Under the pieces are notes generated by a model, which saw nothing but the letters and a program-made list of their open reading frames with translations, ran no database searches and was not told where the DNA came from. Shown here in pieces: positions 37,800 through 50,400 of a stretch of DNA of 64,000 nucleotides. Numbering within the stretch: the first letter of the stretch is position 1; the number at the start of each line of letters is the position of its first letter. Both the position numbers and the translations under genes were made by a program. Source of the DNA: Penelope pileata (lineage: Eukaryota; Chordata; Aves; Galliformes; Cracidae); NCBI GenBank assembly GCA_013396635.1, contig WBMW01003333.1, positions 188,261-252,260 on the forward strand, given 5' to 3'.

Positions 37800-39420
37800 T
37801 TAAAATTTAATTTGCAAGAGGGTTTTTTGTTTTCTTTTTTTTTTTTCCTCCTATTTTCTTTTTTTGGATATAACTTCAACTTTTCAAAGATGTCTCCTTG
37901 GTTCTAATAGATTCCTTAATTCTGCTATGAAACCCTCCTTGCCTCTTAAAAATAAAATCTTCAAAAGAGCTGCAAGATTCAGTTTCCTTACAACAAGCTT
38001 CCTAATTTTTTGTAGCACTTCTTTTCTACATTCAAAACTCTACCATAGTGAACTTTCTGGCTATTTCTAAAAAGATCTTGGATTGCAGTGTATTACAGCT
38101 ACAGATGCCAAGCATTTGGAACCCTACTCTGCACACAGGTCAGATCAGACTGAGCTGCTCCCCATCCTGTGGGTTCTTTGACCAGCTGCACCCCAGAGGA
38201 CCTCTTTGGTCCCAGATGTCATTCTCTTTGTTCTGCATGAGTGATAGGTACTGCAATACTGGAATTTTTCATTGTACAGACTAAGAAATCTAACTGATGA
38301 CTGAAATACGTCCTCTATTTCATCTCAGAGCTTTCTTCAACATTCAGAACTTATCAACTCAGTTGCCTCTGCCTTACAATTACGGGATTTCTTCTGACCA
38401 CCAAGTTCTGACATACCTATACCCTCACTAAAAGGCACATGTCAGCATTTTCAATTATTTCTTTCCACTGGCATTTTTAAAAACCTTTGGGGGTAAGCAG
38501 GCATATATCTGGTCTGCCTGCAGACTCTTCCATTCCCTTTGTCTAGCTTTTTCTTTGTCCCATCCCATTTTTTTTCTAATATGCATCTTTACTGTTTGAG
38601 GATTATTCACAATTTCACTCTTAGAACAGAGGACACACCAAACTCAATAGCTGGCTTCCCCTCTCTCCCAAGTTTGAATACTTGTCTGCAAGCCTCTGTA
38701 AAGTCAAGTGCCTTTTGCTGGTTCCCTGTCGATTTAGCACACGATCATCCTTCCTTTTCAGAGCTTTCCATTGCAAAAGATTTTCCTCCTACTCCTAAAT
38801 GAACAAAAGCCTCTCATCCACACTTCCTTGATCATACACCAAAATTGTCGCTTAAAATTGTTCATACACAATACTGGAAACATCTCAGATCTCTTCATGG
38901 AGGTCTCCTACTTCCTGTCAGCACACATTTGACTTTTGAAACTCTGTCCTACCTGCACTGCTGGCCCATGGCTCCTTCCCAGAACTTCAAAAAGGAGGCA
39001 AGATCTGAGGCCTGTGATCACTGCAGCCACAGGTCTTCCTACTTCCTAGTACATCTGATAACCAGCTCAACCCACTGCAGTCCGACCTGTCCTTAAAGGG
39101 ATGCGATTCACCAGTTACTCTGCTTCTGCCTAAATTATTTGTCCCAATTACACATCTTAATTGTAACTGCCATGGAAAACAGAAGCACTGGGGCAAGTGG
39201 CAAGGAGTACAACTGTGCAGGGAGCCACTTCAGGTTGAGTGTTTTTGCAATAAATCTGTCTACTGTTGGAGCATCCAATTTTCAAAGGTCCAATTCAGTC
39301 CAGCACCTCTTTACCCTTGCCACACCGATTGCAAATACTAATTTAAAGCCATCATCATTACACAATTCCAGCTGCATTTCTGTAAATTATGAGCTCAGCC
39401 TCAATGGCTAGGGACTAAAT
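37800..39420. other. Plus-strand pyrimidine-rich block of unknown origin
   Basis: The plus strand here is markedly rich in C and T (for example around 38521-38580 and 38640-38800), the reverse of the A-rich plus strand over most of the intron. This is what an old antisense retroelement insertion would leave, but I cannot assign a family. Confidence 0.35.
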
Positions 39421-41970
39421 GAGATACACTCATCAGTGTGGTTTTGCAATGATCTAAGTGTTAAGGGATAAGTAAACTAATTATAAAATGTGAAATTTAG
39501 ATATGGTCACTGAAGGATGAAACTACCACTGACAGAAAGGACATATTAAGTGTTTTGCTGTGTATTTCTATAGCGGAGAAACAATTGCTGTTGTGTTCAC
39601 TTTAAAGATGACAAGGTCATTTTTACTAGAACCACCAAATTCATGATGAGAATGCCTTAATGTACAGTCAATAGTTTTAAAAAAGCCAAAGGAAGTTTCT
39701 ATTGCCTTTAACAGCTTACTGGAAATGACAATTTAAAAAATTCAAAGTAACACTGACCAGCTGAAAGTATGCAAGATTTCCAGCTTTAAACTTCTCATAA
39801 AGTACTTCTGTCTACTAAAAATATCAGCATTGCAGCCACCTCTTTGCACTGACAGGTCCAGCCATGAAGTGCCAGCAATATTCTCCGTAGCTATAGTGTT
39901 CTATTATACTTGTTCTGTGAAAATCTCAAAGCCATGCTCAACCAATTTAAAAAATCTACACCTCATATCTTACCAACTCTTGCTCTCAGGTTTTACTCTA
40001 GAAAATTTGTGTAGACAGAGCAGTGCAAGCATCAGGCATGGAAATGTCTTAAAAAGGCTTCAGCTATCAAGACAGAAGGCTGCCATGGGAGCTGCAGTGT
40101 TCAGCTCCCTGCCTCAGATGTCAACAGTGAACTTTCAGTCCAGTCATGCAAACGTAACCCTAATTCAAACTTCTGCTTCTGGGGTGACAGGTAGAAATCC
40201 ATTTTGCTATCCCAGAAACCATGTATCAATGCACTGAAAGCGACAAGGCTATTTTCTGAAGATAGTTCCTTCTATCTACAAGCTTGAGGCTTCCTCCTTT
40301 TACAGCATTCACAAACTTACCTCCTCCCACCCCTTCACAGGAGCGTGCTACTGCTCTGAACATCACGGTGATTTGTTCAATATGTTGTGACCAGGCTTGT
40401 AACTCCTGTGATTTTTTTTTTACTAGGTTTCATAATATTTATTTTTAATTATTTAAAAATTAAGGATGACATATTGAAAGAATGCAAACAAAGAGGTTTA
40501 TTTTGTCATTTAATTATATGTGGGGTCTTGACTACTTTAGCTTATTAGAAGAATTAATTCAACTTAAATTGACAGGCCACGTCAAGTATAATGGTTCTAT
40601 TCACATCTTCACAGTTAAAGATGGACTAAGTTGATAAGAAACAGATTTGATTCAGCAATCATCATTCACCAATTTGTGTAGCTGTGCAAACATTAATTCA
40701 GAAACATGGATCAATTATAGTTACAAGCCATGGATCTAATTACAGTTAATGCCAAATACTTGTCAGAGAGTTCAGTGTGAAGTTTATCTGTTCATGGAAC
40801 TTGGTGTACGCCTCTCTACGTTGAGGTGTTGACAACAGGCAATGGTAGCAACTGTTGACCACTGAAAATGACTCCCAAATGCAGACAGAGCACAAAGAAA
40901 TCAGACTCACACTTACATTGGAGATATTTTTCCCTCCATCCTCCCTTCACCAAGACTCTCTTAAGCTTAAAGATGATACAATACAAATCCCATTTCCTAG
41001 CACTCCATGCTGATAACAAGCAGACACTACAGCTTTGGCAAAACTCAGCTAACAGCACAGGCCTTTTAGGAGCAGAATTAAGAGAGACTGAGCTGCAAAC
41101 CACTCGACAGACATTGTTTTAACCCGACAAACCAAGCTACACAACTAAACCAAATCTTAAAGCTAGTTCTACATTCAAAGTTAAACATAAGATCTTCTCT
41201 GCGAAGAGTCAGTGCTCATTAGCAGAATGAGAAAGCCCTTGTGTTACTACAGCTGAACTGTGAGGAAGTAAATCCAGCTTCAGCAGAGCAGAAACAAAGC
41301 TGTATGTTTATTAAACTGACTTTCTAAATATCAACATTTGCTAAGGAGGTCACCATTACCAAATACAGTCCAATGCGTGAAGGGAAAAGAATAATCCTAA
41401 AAAGACAGGATGTTGTTGAAATTATTAAATCAGTGCTGAGTGGATGGGAGTTTTAAGGCTTATAATTGTTTTGGAATAAGTTCAACTTTTAAATACTCGT
41501 TCTTCATTGACTCCACTCAGCGTACGAATAAAGCCAGACCAGGCAGGGCTGGAAAAAAACCAAGCCAACAATCTCCAGTGTAAGTCACAGTGATGAGCTG
41601 ATACATATCTAGCTACTTTTTTTATGCTCATAAAGATACAGTATTTTTAAGTCATCAAGCACAGGCTTGCTCCTGAAGCATGGAGCAATTCAAAAAATAA
41701 GCACAGTGTGGTGGAGACAGGGTGACACATTTAAATTTCATTAATAGGTATAATGCTGGCAGAATGGAATGATTTTTGCCTTTTGGAAACAATGTTTCGA
41801 CTAGATCTGTTCTCTTCTAGTTATAAGCTTATTGATTTAGTAGATGCCAGTCTGAAATTTTAAATGAGCATTTTCAGCTTTAATTCCATCACTTGAATAG
41901 CTGAAAATCTGATGAGCACATCAGAAACTAGTGAATAACGATATCAACTCATTTTTTCCAGAGCTGGTCT

Positions 41971-41991
41971 TCATTAATTCATAATTAATGA
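41971..41991. promoter_or_regulatory. ATTA inverted repeat (homeodomain-type)
   Basis: TCATTAAT and ATTAATGA form an 8-bp perfect inverted repeat with a 5-base spacer, in AT-rich sequence with further TAAT cores. Such paired cores can bind homeodomain dimers, but in AT-rich DNA they also arise by chance. Confidence 0.2.
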
Positions 41992-44900
41992 GATAAGATA
42001 ACGCAATCTGTATTACCAACTTTTAACAGTATGTTCGTGTCAGCTGAAAAAGCTGAAAACTGACCAGATTTTTTTGTCTGGTGCAATCCAGAGCTCCACT
42101 GCTTCCCTCCCACTGCTCGGCTGCATTCCCTCCCCAGAATTCCCTCTGGAAATGACAGCCAAGCTCCTCTGACCCCACAGCAAATCGGAGACTTTCCATT
42201 CATGCTGTCCTCTTCCTCCTCCTGCTTAGCATGAAACCGCTTTATCGTGCAGCCCAAGGAATTTGACAGAGAATGCGATATAGAAACTTGCCTGTTGCCA
42301 GAAAACTGCTTCCACCACAGTGCCATAGGAAAGGGAAGGGGAAAACAGTGGTGAGTCACCCAGAGCTCTTCAACACCTTGCAGGCAATTGCAGAGAAACA
42401 GGGCAGCACCCATGATTCAGGATTTTAACTTAATGAGAAAAATGCCTTTGAAAGATGTATCGTCTTTTTCCTAAAATCACAACAGGAACAGCACCTACAG
42501 GAATTCTGCACAAGCCCTAGGGATTAGCTATTAACACTTTGGAAAGCTGCCTGAATTTGGTTAAGTCTTCCTTGAGACTAGGGATCACAGAGGCAGCAGC
42601 AATTCTAGCAGTATCCTAAGATGATGTCTTCTCCTCTTTAAAAGCTTCCTCATCCTCTCCACTAAGGTCGCCTCTTACAGCCTTCTGTGGCAATGAGAGG
42701 TGGTGTGAGGCATCAGGTTTATTTTGGTTCTGCCAGAGCAGCTCTGGTTTTGGCTCTCTTGAGATGGAACAATCATCAGCATGGTGCTGAAGGCACAAAG
42801 AACCAGGTCCTATTTTTTAATGGCAATCCATGTTGAAAATGTTTCTCAAAAACCTAAACCACACAACACTTTCATACGTGTAATAAAGCAACAGGAGGTA
42901 TACAAAGAAGTGCTTTTTCAGGAGAAAGGCAACAACTGTAGAAACAAAAAGGATCTCCTTTTGTCTTTTTTATATTCTCTTTGATTACTTTAGCTTGCAC
43001 AACATAAATCCCACATCGCATTTCATTTGTTTATGAGTATCTGGGCAGAGCTCCAGCGCTTTGATGCAACCGGTCACAGTGCACAGCCGAGCTCAGTGCA
43101 GGCACCACCACCAGCACAGCCCCTGCCTGCAGCCAGCCAAGCAAGCAGGAGCCCCATTACAGAATGTTTCTCCACCTGAACAGGAAAGCACCCCAACAAA
43201 AGAGGATCACCAGTTCCGGAAAAGTACAATTGCCTTCGTGCTATATACAGTTCTCCTTTTCCAATCTAAGCAAAAAAGAATGCAGAGTGCAGATAGGGCA
43301 TGAACAAACATTGCTGCCTGCACTACAAATATTTAGTGAGAAAGTTAATTTAAAGTCTCAGAGACTTGCCTGATCTGAAACTTCTCATGCTAGTAGAAAA
43401 AAAAAAAAAAAACAACTTCAAACTGATTCACAGCAGAGAACGAGGCACTGGATTACAACATTATTTTGTGTAATGTGCATGAGCATGGCTGTGTGTTTAA
43501 TTTTGTTTTTGTTATTGGACTGCAAGGCTAACTCATTTTCGTGAATATTTACCGGGATCAGGCATCCAAGGCAGAAATACACTTAAATACCATATCCTGC
43601 TTCATTATTCACATGAACATGACTATCAAGGCACTGATGCTTGAAGAGCTCTACCCGGGCAGCTAAAATGGCGCAGATTAAACTGCTGACTGAAAGAAGA
43701 AAGCTGTGCACAAGGCTCAGCGCTTCCTGAGGACAAGGAAGTCATATTCAACAGGATCCCAGGCCTCTGAGATGCTGAGGAACAGTCAGGGCTAGTAACT
43801 GGAAGGGGGAGAACATAAGCTGTCTGTGGTTGCCTGAAATGGCATACATCAGGAATAAATACTTGGTTCCCATTGCTTGAGCCTGGAAAGGATTGAGGTT
43901 AAATGGATTTAGAATCAATGGTCATTGCAGTTGCTGGCCTGGAAGGGTGAAGGTTGGTAGGAAAATGGAGATCTATGCTTTGTGTAAGAAAGACGTGTTG
44001 AAAGATGTGTTGGATGGAAAATAAAAAGCACACAAGTGTATGCTTAAAATAGCCCCACAAGCACCACCTAGTCCCTGTGTGGGCTCCAAAGGCCCAGGGC
44101 TCCATAGCGTGAAGCCCACAGCAGCCAGTGAGAGGCACAACATTCACCTGCACGGCATGGCCACCCCGCAGCAGGGCCTGGGCCGTCCCGGTGTCAGTAG
44201 GGTGGGCCACCGGCACTGCAACTAGGGTAGAGACAAAACACTTGGTCAGCTCAGACATTGGTAGGATACTGCCCTACCTTGATGTTATGCTCAGTGCAAC
44301 ATGGAAGGCGATGTTGAAACTTCGATTTCTGCAAAGTTAGTAGCGTTAATTGGGGCTTAGAAACATGCTTCATACAAGAGAGACAACACCCACTGCTCTC
44401 AAAAAGATCAACCCCCACAGCTTCACACGCTTCTGTCTCTCCTCACAGGCAGCATGCCTCAGAAGTGAAGCAGGACACAGTTGGCCCAACAGCTAAGGAC
44501 CAGCACTGTTTTATTTAGCCAGGCTAAATGCCTCTGGGTAGTGCTGCTGGCCTCCCTGCACCTCAGGGCAGGGCTGAACTTATATTTTTTCTAAATCAAT
44601 TTGGGCAAATTTGAACGATTTACATTAATCTTCCATCTGACTGTATTTTTGAACCATTTGTTTTTAGCCTGATCCTTGAAGAAGGCAGGAAATAAGAACA
44701 GGCTGTAGTTTTGCCATGCTCTCCTATCGTTATAATGCGATGTGCCAGCCTGGAGTTACTGAGCGAACCCCTGAGCCCCCCAGGTTACATTCTTCCTCAT
44801 CTGCCTCCCTGCCTTTCAAAAGAGCTCTGTTCTTATTAAAAGAATCAGAGGCCGTCCTCAGGCAGCCCCTCTCTTTGAAGACAAAGCCTCAGCTCCATTT

Positions 44901-45713
44901 TACGGAAAAGACCTCTCAGTTCGGGCCTTTGCCAAACGGCACAGCAGGTTTAAACAATTATGCAAGACAGTGGATTTGGATTCCAGGTTCCTCTTGCTCA
45001 GTCTCCAGCTTAAAAAATAATATTTTTCTGTCTGCTAGGGCACTCCTGAAATAAATGCTCCAAACGGTGACAATCCGAAAGTCATTATGGAAAAAAGTCA
45101 AAGCTTATGCAGGGTAACACAGGTTACGAGTAAAGAATCTCTTCCAACACTGAACAATTGAAAAAATTTATTTTCAGCGTGTGTGAATCAGAAAGACATT
45201 AGTGAATTCTGACAGCTTCAGACAGAAGGGAATCAAAGCTCTCCGAATACGTTACACAAATGAGCAATGGCAAAGGAGGGAGAAGGACCCTACGGTTTCT
45301 TTTAAAATGGAGCGATTAGCGGTGTTTTCTTAAACGGCTGGGAAAGTCTGCAGCCTGGAGCCAGCCACATGTTACTTATCAATGCTTCAAATGCAGGGCA
45401 AGTAAGAAAGGCCATGTCTGGTTCCTTTTGCAATAGGGAAAAATCTCTTTTGAAGTCTTTTTGAGGGACTGACAGGGGAGAAAGTGTCAGGAAAAGGATC
45501 TGACAGGTTTTGCACAGTCAGGAGCAAGACGACGTCTAGAGTAAAATCTCTTGTCTAAATTGGGCGAAGAGATAGAAACCTCTCCTTCAGCACTGAGACG
45601 CCAGATAAAAACGTCTGAGGCTCACTTCTATCTCTTTTCCAGTCGCACATGAATTCCTTCCCAGACTTTCTGCCAGCTCCTGTCTTGCTGGCGAGCACCG
45701 TGCCTGCAGCCTG

Positions 45714-45736
45714 GACAGACAGACAGACGGACAGAC
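45714..45736. repeat. (GACA)n short tandem repeat
   Basis: GACAGACAGACAGACGGACAG, about five units of four bases with one substitution. Confidence 0.85.
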
Positions 45737-46834
45737 CGCCTGCCGAGCCCCTGGGAGCTGCTGGCACTGAGCACCCCAGAAGGCAGAGCTTTAAAGGTGG
45801 AAGAGAGCACCCAAAGCAAAGCTGAACGACTGAGGAATCGCTCTGTTTGTCAAAATGAAAGGCACCACTGATGGACACACCATTGCTGACGCCACTGCTT
45901 CACTCTGGGACAGGATTTCTCTCCTGTGCTGGCAGTTCTGTGCAAGCAGCTGAGCAGAGAAGTCCGGCACTGTCTGCTGTGGGAGCATCATTACCCTCTG
46001 GCAGGCCAGGAGCTGGACACACTGCATTTTTAGCAGCACTGAAGGCTGCTCTGCCCTTCTTTCAGCTTCCCACCCTCTTCAGACACCATTCAGAAGGAAA
46101 ACACCTATTTTTTTTTCCTCTTCACATAGTCAAACTAAGTGCTCGACGTAAACACTCTCTAGAAGTGTAGAAGGTTGAGAGACCCCTTCTGCATGAACCG
46201 TACTTTGCTTGTATCAGACTGCTGCATTTGCTCAGTGTGTAGAAGAACTTAGTTCCAACTAAAAATACAATCCATGGGCACAGATAACTTCGTTTTACTC
46301 TACCTCCTCCTATTAATGCGCCTCTCCTTCATGCATATGATATTAATTAGGAAGATGGAGTTCAATGACTAACATCTGCTACGGCTCTGTCCATCCCTCC
46401 TATGTTCCCCCCTCCCCCCTCAAGAAAAAAGCAAAACCAAAAAGACACAACAGCATAGCGAATAAAGGAGATACACTTTCTTAACTCAACAAAATGAAAT
46501 AAACAAAAAATAAAAATAAAAAGGTCAAAGCAGTGCTTTGCCTCTCCCGGGCTGATGTTTGCCACCAGCTGTGAGCACACCTGGCCGTACGGGTGACAAC
46601 ATCAGCTCAGGCTCTTGCACTCATCCCAAAGGTAATGCACCATTTCTTCACCCACAGAAGTATTTTACACAACCTTACTGAGATTAAAATGCATACATAA
46701 AAACCACAATTACTTTAGTAAAACCTCCTTCAAGTGGCAGTTTACCAATTCAGTCAACCCACAGTTAAGATTATTTCACTAAATGACCAGCAAGAACAGA
46801 GCCAAGAATTCAGGTAATAAAATGCTTTAGGTAC

Positions 46835-46879
46835 CTTGATTTTTTCCACAGCTCTCCTTGCTCTATTAATGCAGCTGAC
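46835..46879 (-). other. Candidate 45-bp upstream ADD3 cassette exon
   Basis: On the minus strand, ATGTATTTCTTCTGCTTTACAG (AG at 46881-46880) leads into 45 bases starting GTCAGCTGC and ending AAAATCAAG. A consensus-like donor AAG|GTACCT follows (GT at 46834-46833). A CAGTAAT branch-like motif lies about 30 bases upstream of the acceptor. As it is upstream of the ADD3 start codon it would be 5' UTR. It has no ATG in the sense direction except as part of CTGCATTA. The same block also carries weaker plus-strand signals, so strand is not certain. Confidence 0.35.
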
Positions 46880-47079
46880 CTGTAAAGCAGAAGAAATACA
46901 TTACTGACAGCTGGTAGGCTTTTCAGTATTACTAGAATATGCTATACACTCAAAACTTAAGATGGCATTCACGCAATGTTAGTTTTTTTGAACTCTTTTT
47001 CAGAATATTTCATTGAATTCCATTTGACTTTGATACCATACAATGTATTCTTCACATAAAAAAAAAAAAATCAAAGCAC

Positions 47080-47460
47080 AGGGAAGCCTCGAAGAGAGCC
47101 CAGGTGGGAACCCAGCCATTTTGCCTCGCGCACACCAGGTTGCGAACAGAACCAGAACCCAGCTACCTGCCGAACGCTTAAAACAGAGCATTGCCACCAG
47201 GGCCCACCGTGCCTCTCCTCGCCCAGCAGAGGCTGAACACAGAGCAGATCTCCTGCTGCGCTGCCGGGCAGGCTCTGACCAGGGCGGGAGCAGAAGAAGG
47301 GGGAACACAATACCTCTCTTTGGAGGCTGACAGCTTCGTAGCTGCTGGTATGCAAAGTTCACAAGGCAACAACTGCCCTTCCCTGAGCTGTTCCCACCAC
47401 TGAGCAGCTATGGGTTTTCCTCTTGCCTTCATCTTTTCACGTGAAAGTGAAATGTGTAAG
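47080..47460 (-). promoter_or_regulatory. Candidate alternative ADD3 promoter / first exon region
   Basis: About 12 CpG in 300 bp and a higher GC content stand out from the AT-rich flanks. On the minus strand a donor CGGCAG|GTAGCT ends a possible exon at 47167, some 290 bp upstream of the exon-like block at 46835-46879. At 47435-47446 lies the palindrome TTTCACGTGAAA (E-box core), overlapping GAAAGTGAAA (47443-47452), an IRF/PRDM1-type element. No TATA box is evident. CpG content is well short of a true island. Confidence 0.28.
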
Positions 47461-50400
47461 TAAAATAGCGATTGTTCACCTCTATCATCTTTTGTCTTCT
47501 TAGTCCTTGAGCATAAATTATCTTCAGTCAAACCCTACAAAACCCATTTCTATCACCTTCCCTTTTCCCAACCACTCCTCTGAGGGAAAGCAATTATTTC
47601 CTGGTGGACAAGGGCCAGACTCCTTGATGCATCCATGCATTAAAAAAATAAGAATAATTAAAAAAAATAGCAGATGTGTTTTTACAATCTATACTTTGCA
47701 AATTAGACATTCCACGCATCGTGAAAATACTGAGCCCCCTTTACCCAGCAGGCACTGACGCTTCTTTCCAAACTGCATCCATTTGCATTCATTGGGTGCA
47801 ACACTATCTCAACCACCAGCAGCTCTCCCCTGTTACTCTTTCACCACTTCAACACACCATTCTCCAGCATTACTGTTTTGGTCTTCCCAGCATATACAAA
47901 TACTTCAACAGTTTGGACATTGTAGCAGGCTGGCCGTCCCATTCTGCAACATCACAACAACCCTGAGTTTCCACTGCAGAAGGTTCGTGCCTCCATTCCG
48001 CGCCAGCTATGCAGGTGCACAGCTGCAGCACGATTCTCCTCCACTCAGACCCACCAGGAACACAGACCTGGGCAGGCCAGGAGCTCCCAGTGGGGCCAGG
48101 CACGTTCGGTCCTGGCAGGGCTCACAGAGCAGCGGCAGAGGCTGGGGAAGGAAGGGGATGGACATTGGCACCAAAACACCCTGTTTGAGTTGGAGCACTC
48201 TGCAGCATCAGGAATTTGAACACTGTAACGTGACTGTTTATTCTTGGTGCGAGTATGGTTTGTTTTTTATCTACTTCACGCTGTCAGAGATAAGGGAGTG
48301 CCATTTCTACGCGAGTTCCTGATCAGTTATTTTAAGCACAGCTGTAACCCACAAGAAGGGACCTCGCTTTGCAGGCTGGCAGTTACTGTGTCTAGAGGCC
48401 TTTGGCAAACCACTCTTTCAGCTGGAAATGCAACCTTCTCCCCAGTGCTGTCACCCCGGGGCCCAACAGCACTGCCTGGCAGAGGCAGGCAGCGGCCAGC
48501 CAAAGCCCCAGACCCGACAGCTGCCAGCGGAAGGGAGCAGCGAGGAAAGCAGCTGGAGCCAGGAGACATCATACCACCAATGTCACAGCCTTATGGGCAG
48601 ATGCCTTCCAGCTGTTTGTCACAAGTTCTTTGCTTCTTCTCCTTCATGTCCTTTCTCCTCAGTATCACTCCATGCGCTGTCACAATCTCTTCCTCTCTCC
48701 CCAATTTAAAATTCCCATTTATCAAAACCAAACAAAAACCTCACCCAACAATGATGAAGTTACCATTTGGTGCTGCGTCCCAATTCCACTGAACTGATCT
48801 GAGCCCTCTCATCCCACCCTACAGGATGGGTTTCACTGAGCTTAGCACCGCACATAACCTTTGTTCACTGGGGTGAATATTAATTAAATGCCTCTACAGC
48901 CAAAACAAAATCAGACATCTAATAATAAAGGATATAGATGTTATCAAGAATGGTAAGAAAAATCTGAAGAGGACTAATAGTCATGTAGCAAACATCCAGC
49001 TCAAAGCCAGCTCTCAACTCAGGGAAAATAAGTGAAAGACATTCTCGGATGCATAAACTAGGAAGAGAAATGGACTTTAACTCAAGACATGGCAGCAGTA
49101 AGACAAATATTGAGTAGGAGCAGCTTTAAAAAAAATGGAATACATACGAATTACTGCATATGTCAGAAATTAGACATATTACACAAATCCTGACAGGATA
49201 TAGAAAACACAAGTACAGATTAAATGTTAGAAGCCTTCAGCCTGCAGAACAAAATGATTTGTGTGTCAAAGATACCGTTTCACTTCTGGAGAACTGAAGT
49301 GAAAGCCACTTGGTTATTTGAGCATTTTCCCTAATCACTCAGAATAAATGTTGTAGAGCTGCATCCAGAAACTATGAGTAATCGCTATGATGGATAGTAA
49401 AGGAGCTCATGGGATATCCCAAAGAAACCCTCTGGAACCAAAATACAGTCTTCAACAACTCAGACTATACTGGTTGATCAGCGTACATTAAGGATACACA
49501 CTTCTGGTTTGAATCCAAACCTTGAGTATAAAAAGCAAAGCCCTAGTAAATATTTAAGAGAATTTTGAGTTCTGAAGAGTTGAATTTTTTCCCCCTTTTT
49601 ATTTTTTTGTTAAATAACAAACAAAACCATCAAAAGATTGTGCAATTCCAAAGAGCCCTTAAGGAAACAATTGGGAATTTTTCATAACATGGTATTTCCT
49701 TATACCACTGACCACAGGAATGCAAACAGTTCCACCAAACAGAGATTTCTTCATTGGAAACAACTGACAATTTAACTATATTTCCATCTTTTCCACTCTC
49801 AGCATACAAAATAGATGATATAATAGGATACAGAAATGTCACACAATCACCATCAGGGCCACAAGATTTTGTTACTAAAGCTCAACACCTGAGAAGCTTT
49901 GCAAGAATATATTTCCAGAGGGTTAGAGAAAATTATTGAGCATGTTTGTCTAGTCAATTATTAATATATTTTTTTTTTTACTGCAATTTCTACTCCTTTG
50001 TTGGATTTTCCCAAAATACTGTTAGCACATCTATCAACCAGAAACACCAAACCTAAACCATAACTCAGTATCATTGTTATTCAACTGGAACAGTGGAAGA
50101 AAAGAGCACTACAAAGTATAAAAGGCATATATTGATAGTATACCCCCTGCACCCTATACAATATCCTGCATGTTAGTCCAACTAATAGATTTCCTCTCCA
50201 GCTTCTCTGTTTGCAGTTATTTTGGCAATGCCTATCAACACAATGAATTGTCCCTGAAGGAAGCTCCAAAAAAAAGCATATGGGAAGGGACAACGGCACT
50301 CCTAGTACTGGAAACCTACTGGCATTCAGACCCTGCATGATGAGAATAGGCATCAGAAACACCCCATGAGAAAGGTAAAAAGGCCTCACAAAGGGACTGA

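Larger units (their letters stand above)
39421..46834. other. Intronic unique sequence
   Basis: AT-rich with short chance open frames. It includes an ATTA inverted repeat (41971-41991), an A16 run at 43397-43412 and a (GACA)n tract near 45714-45736. Confidence 0.6.

Noticed and set aside
44050..44075. CTCF-like motif (reverse complement GGGACTAGGTGGTGCT)
   Set aside because: At least three mismatches in core positions, so not supportable by eye.
47783..48792. Two long overlapping plus-strand open frames (179 and 182 codons)
   Set aside because: They overlap in different frames within GC-richer sequence, show no domain or motif, and have matching open frames on the other strand.
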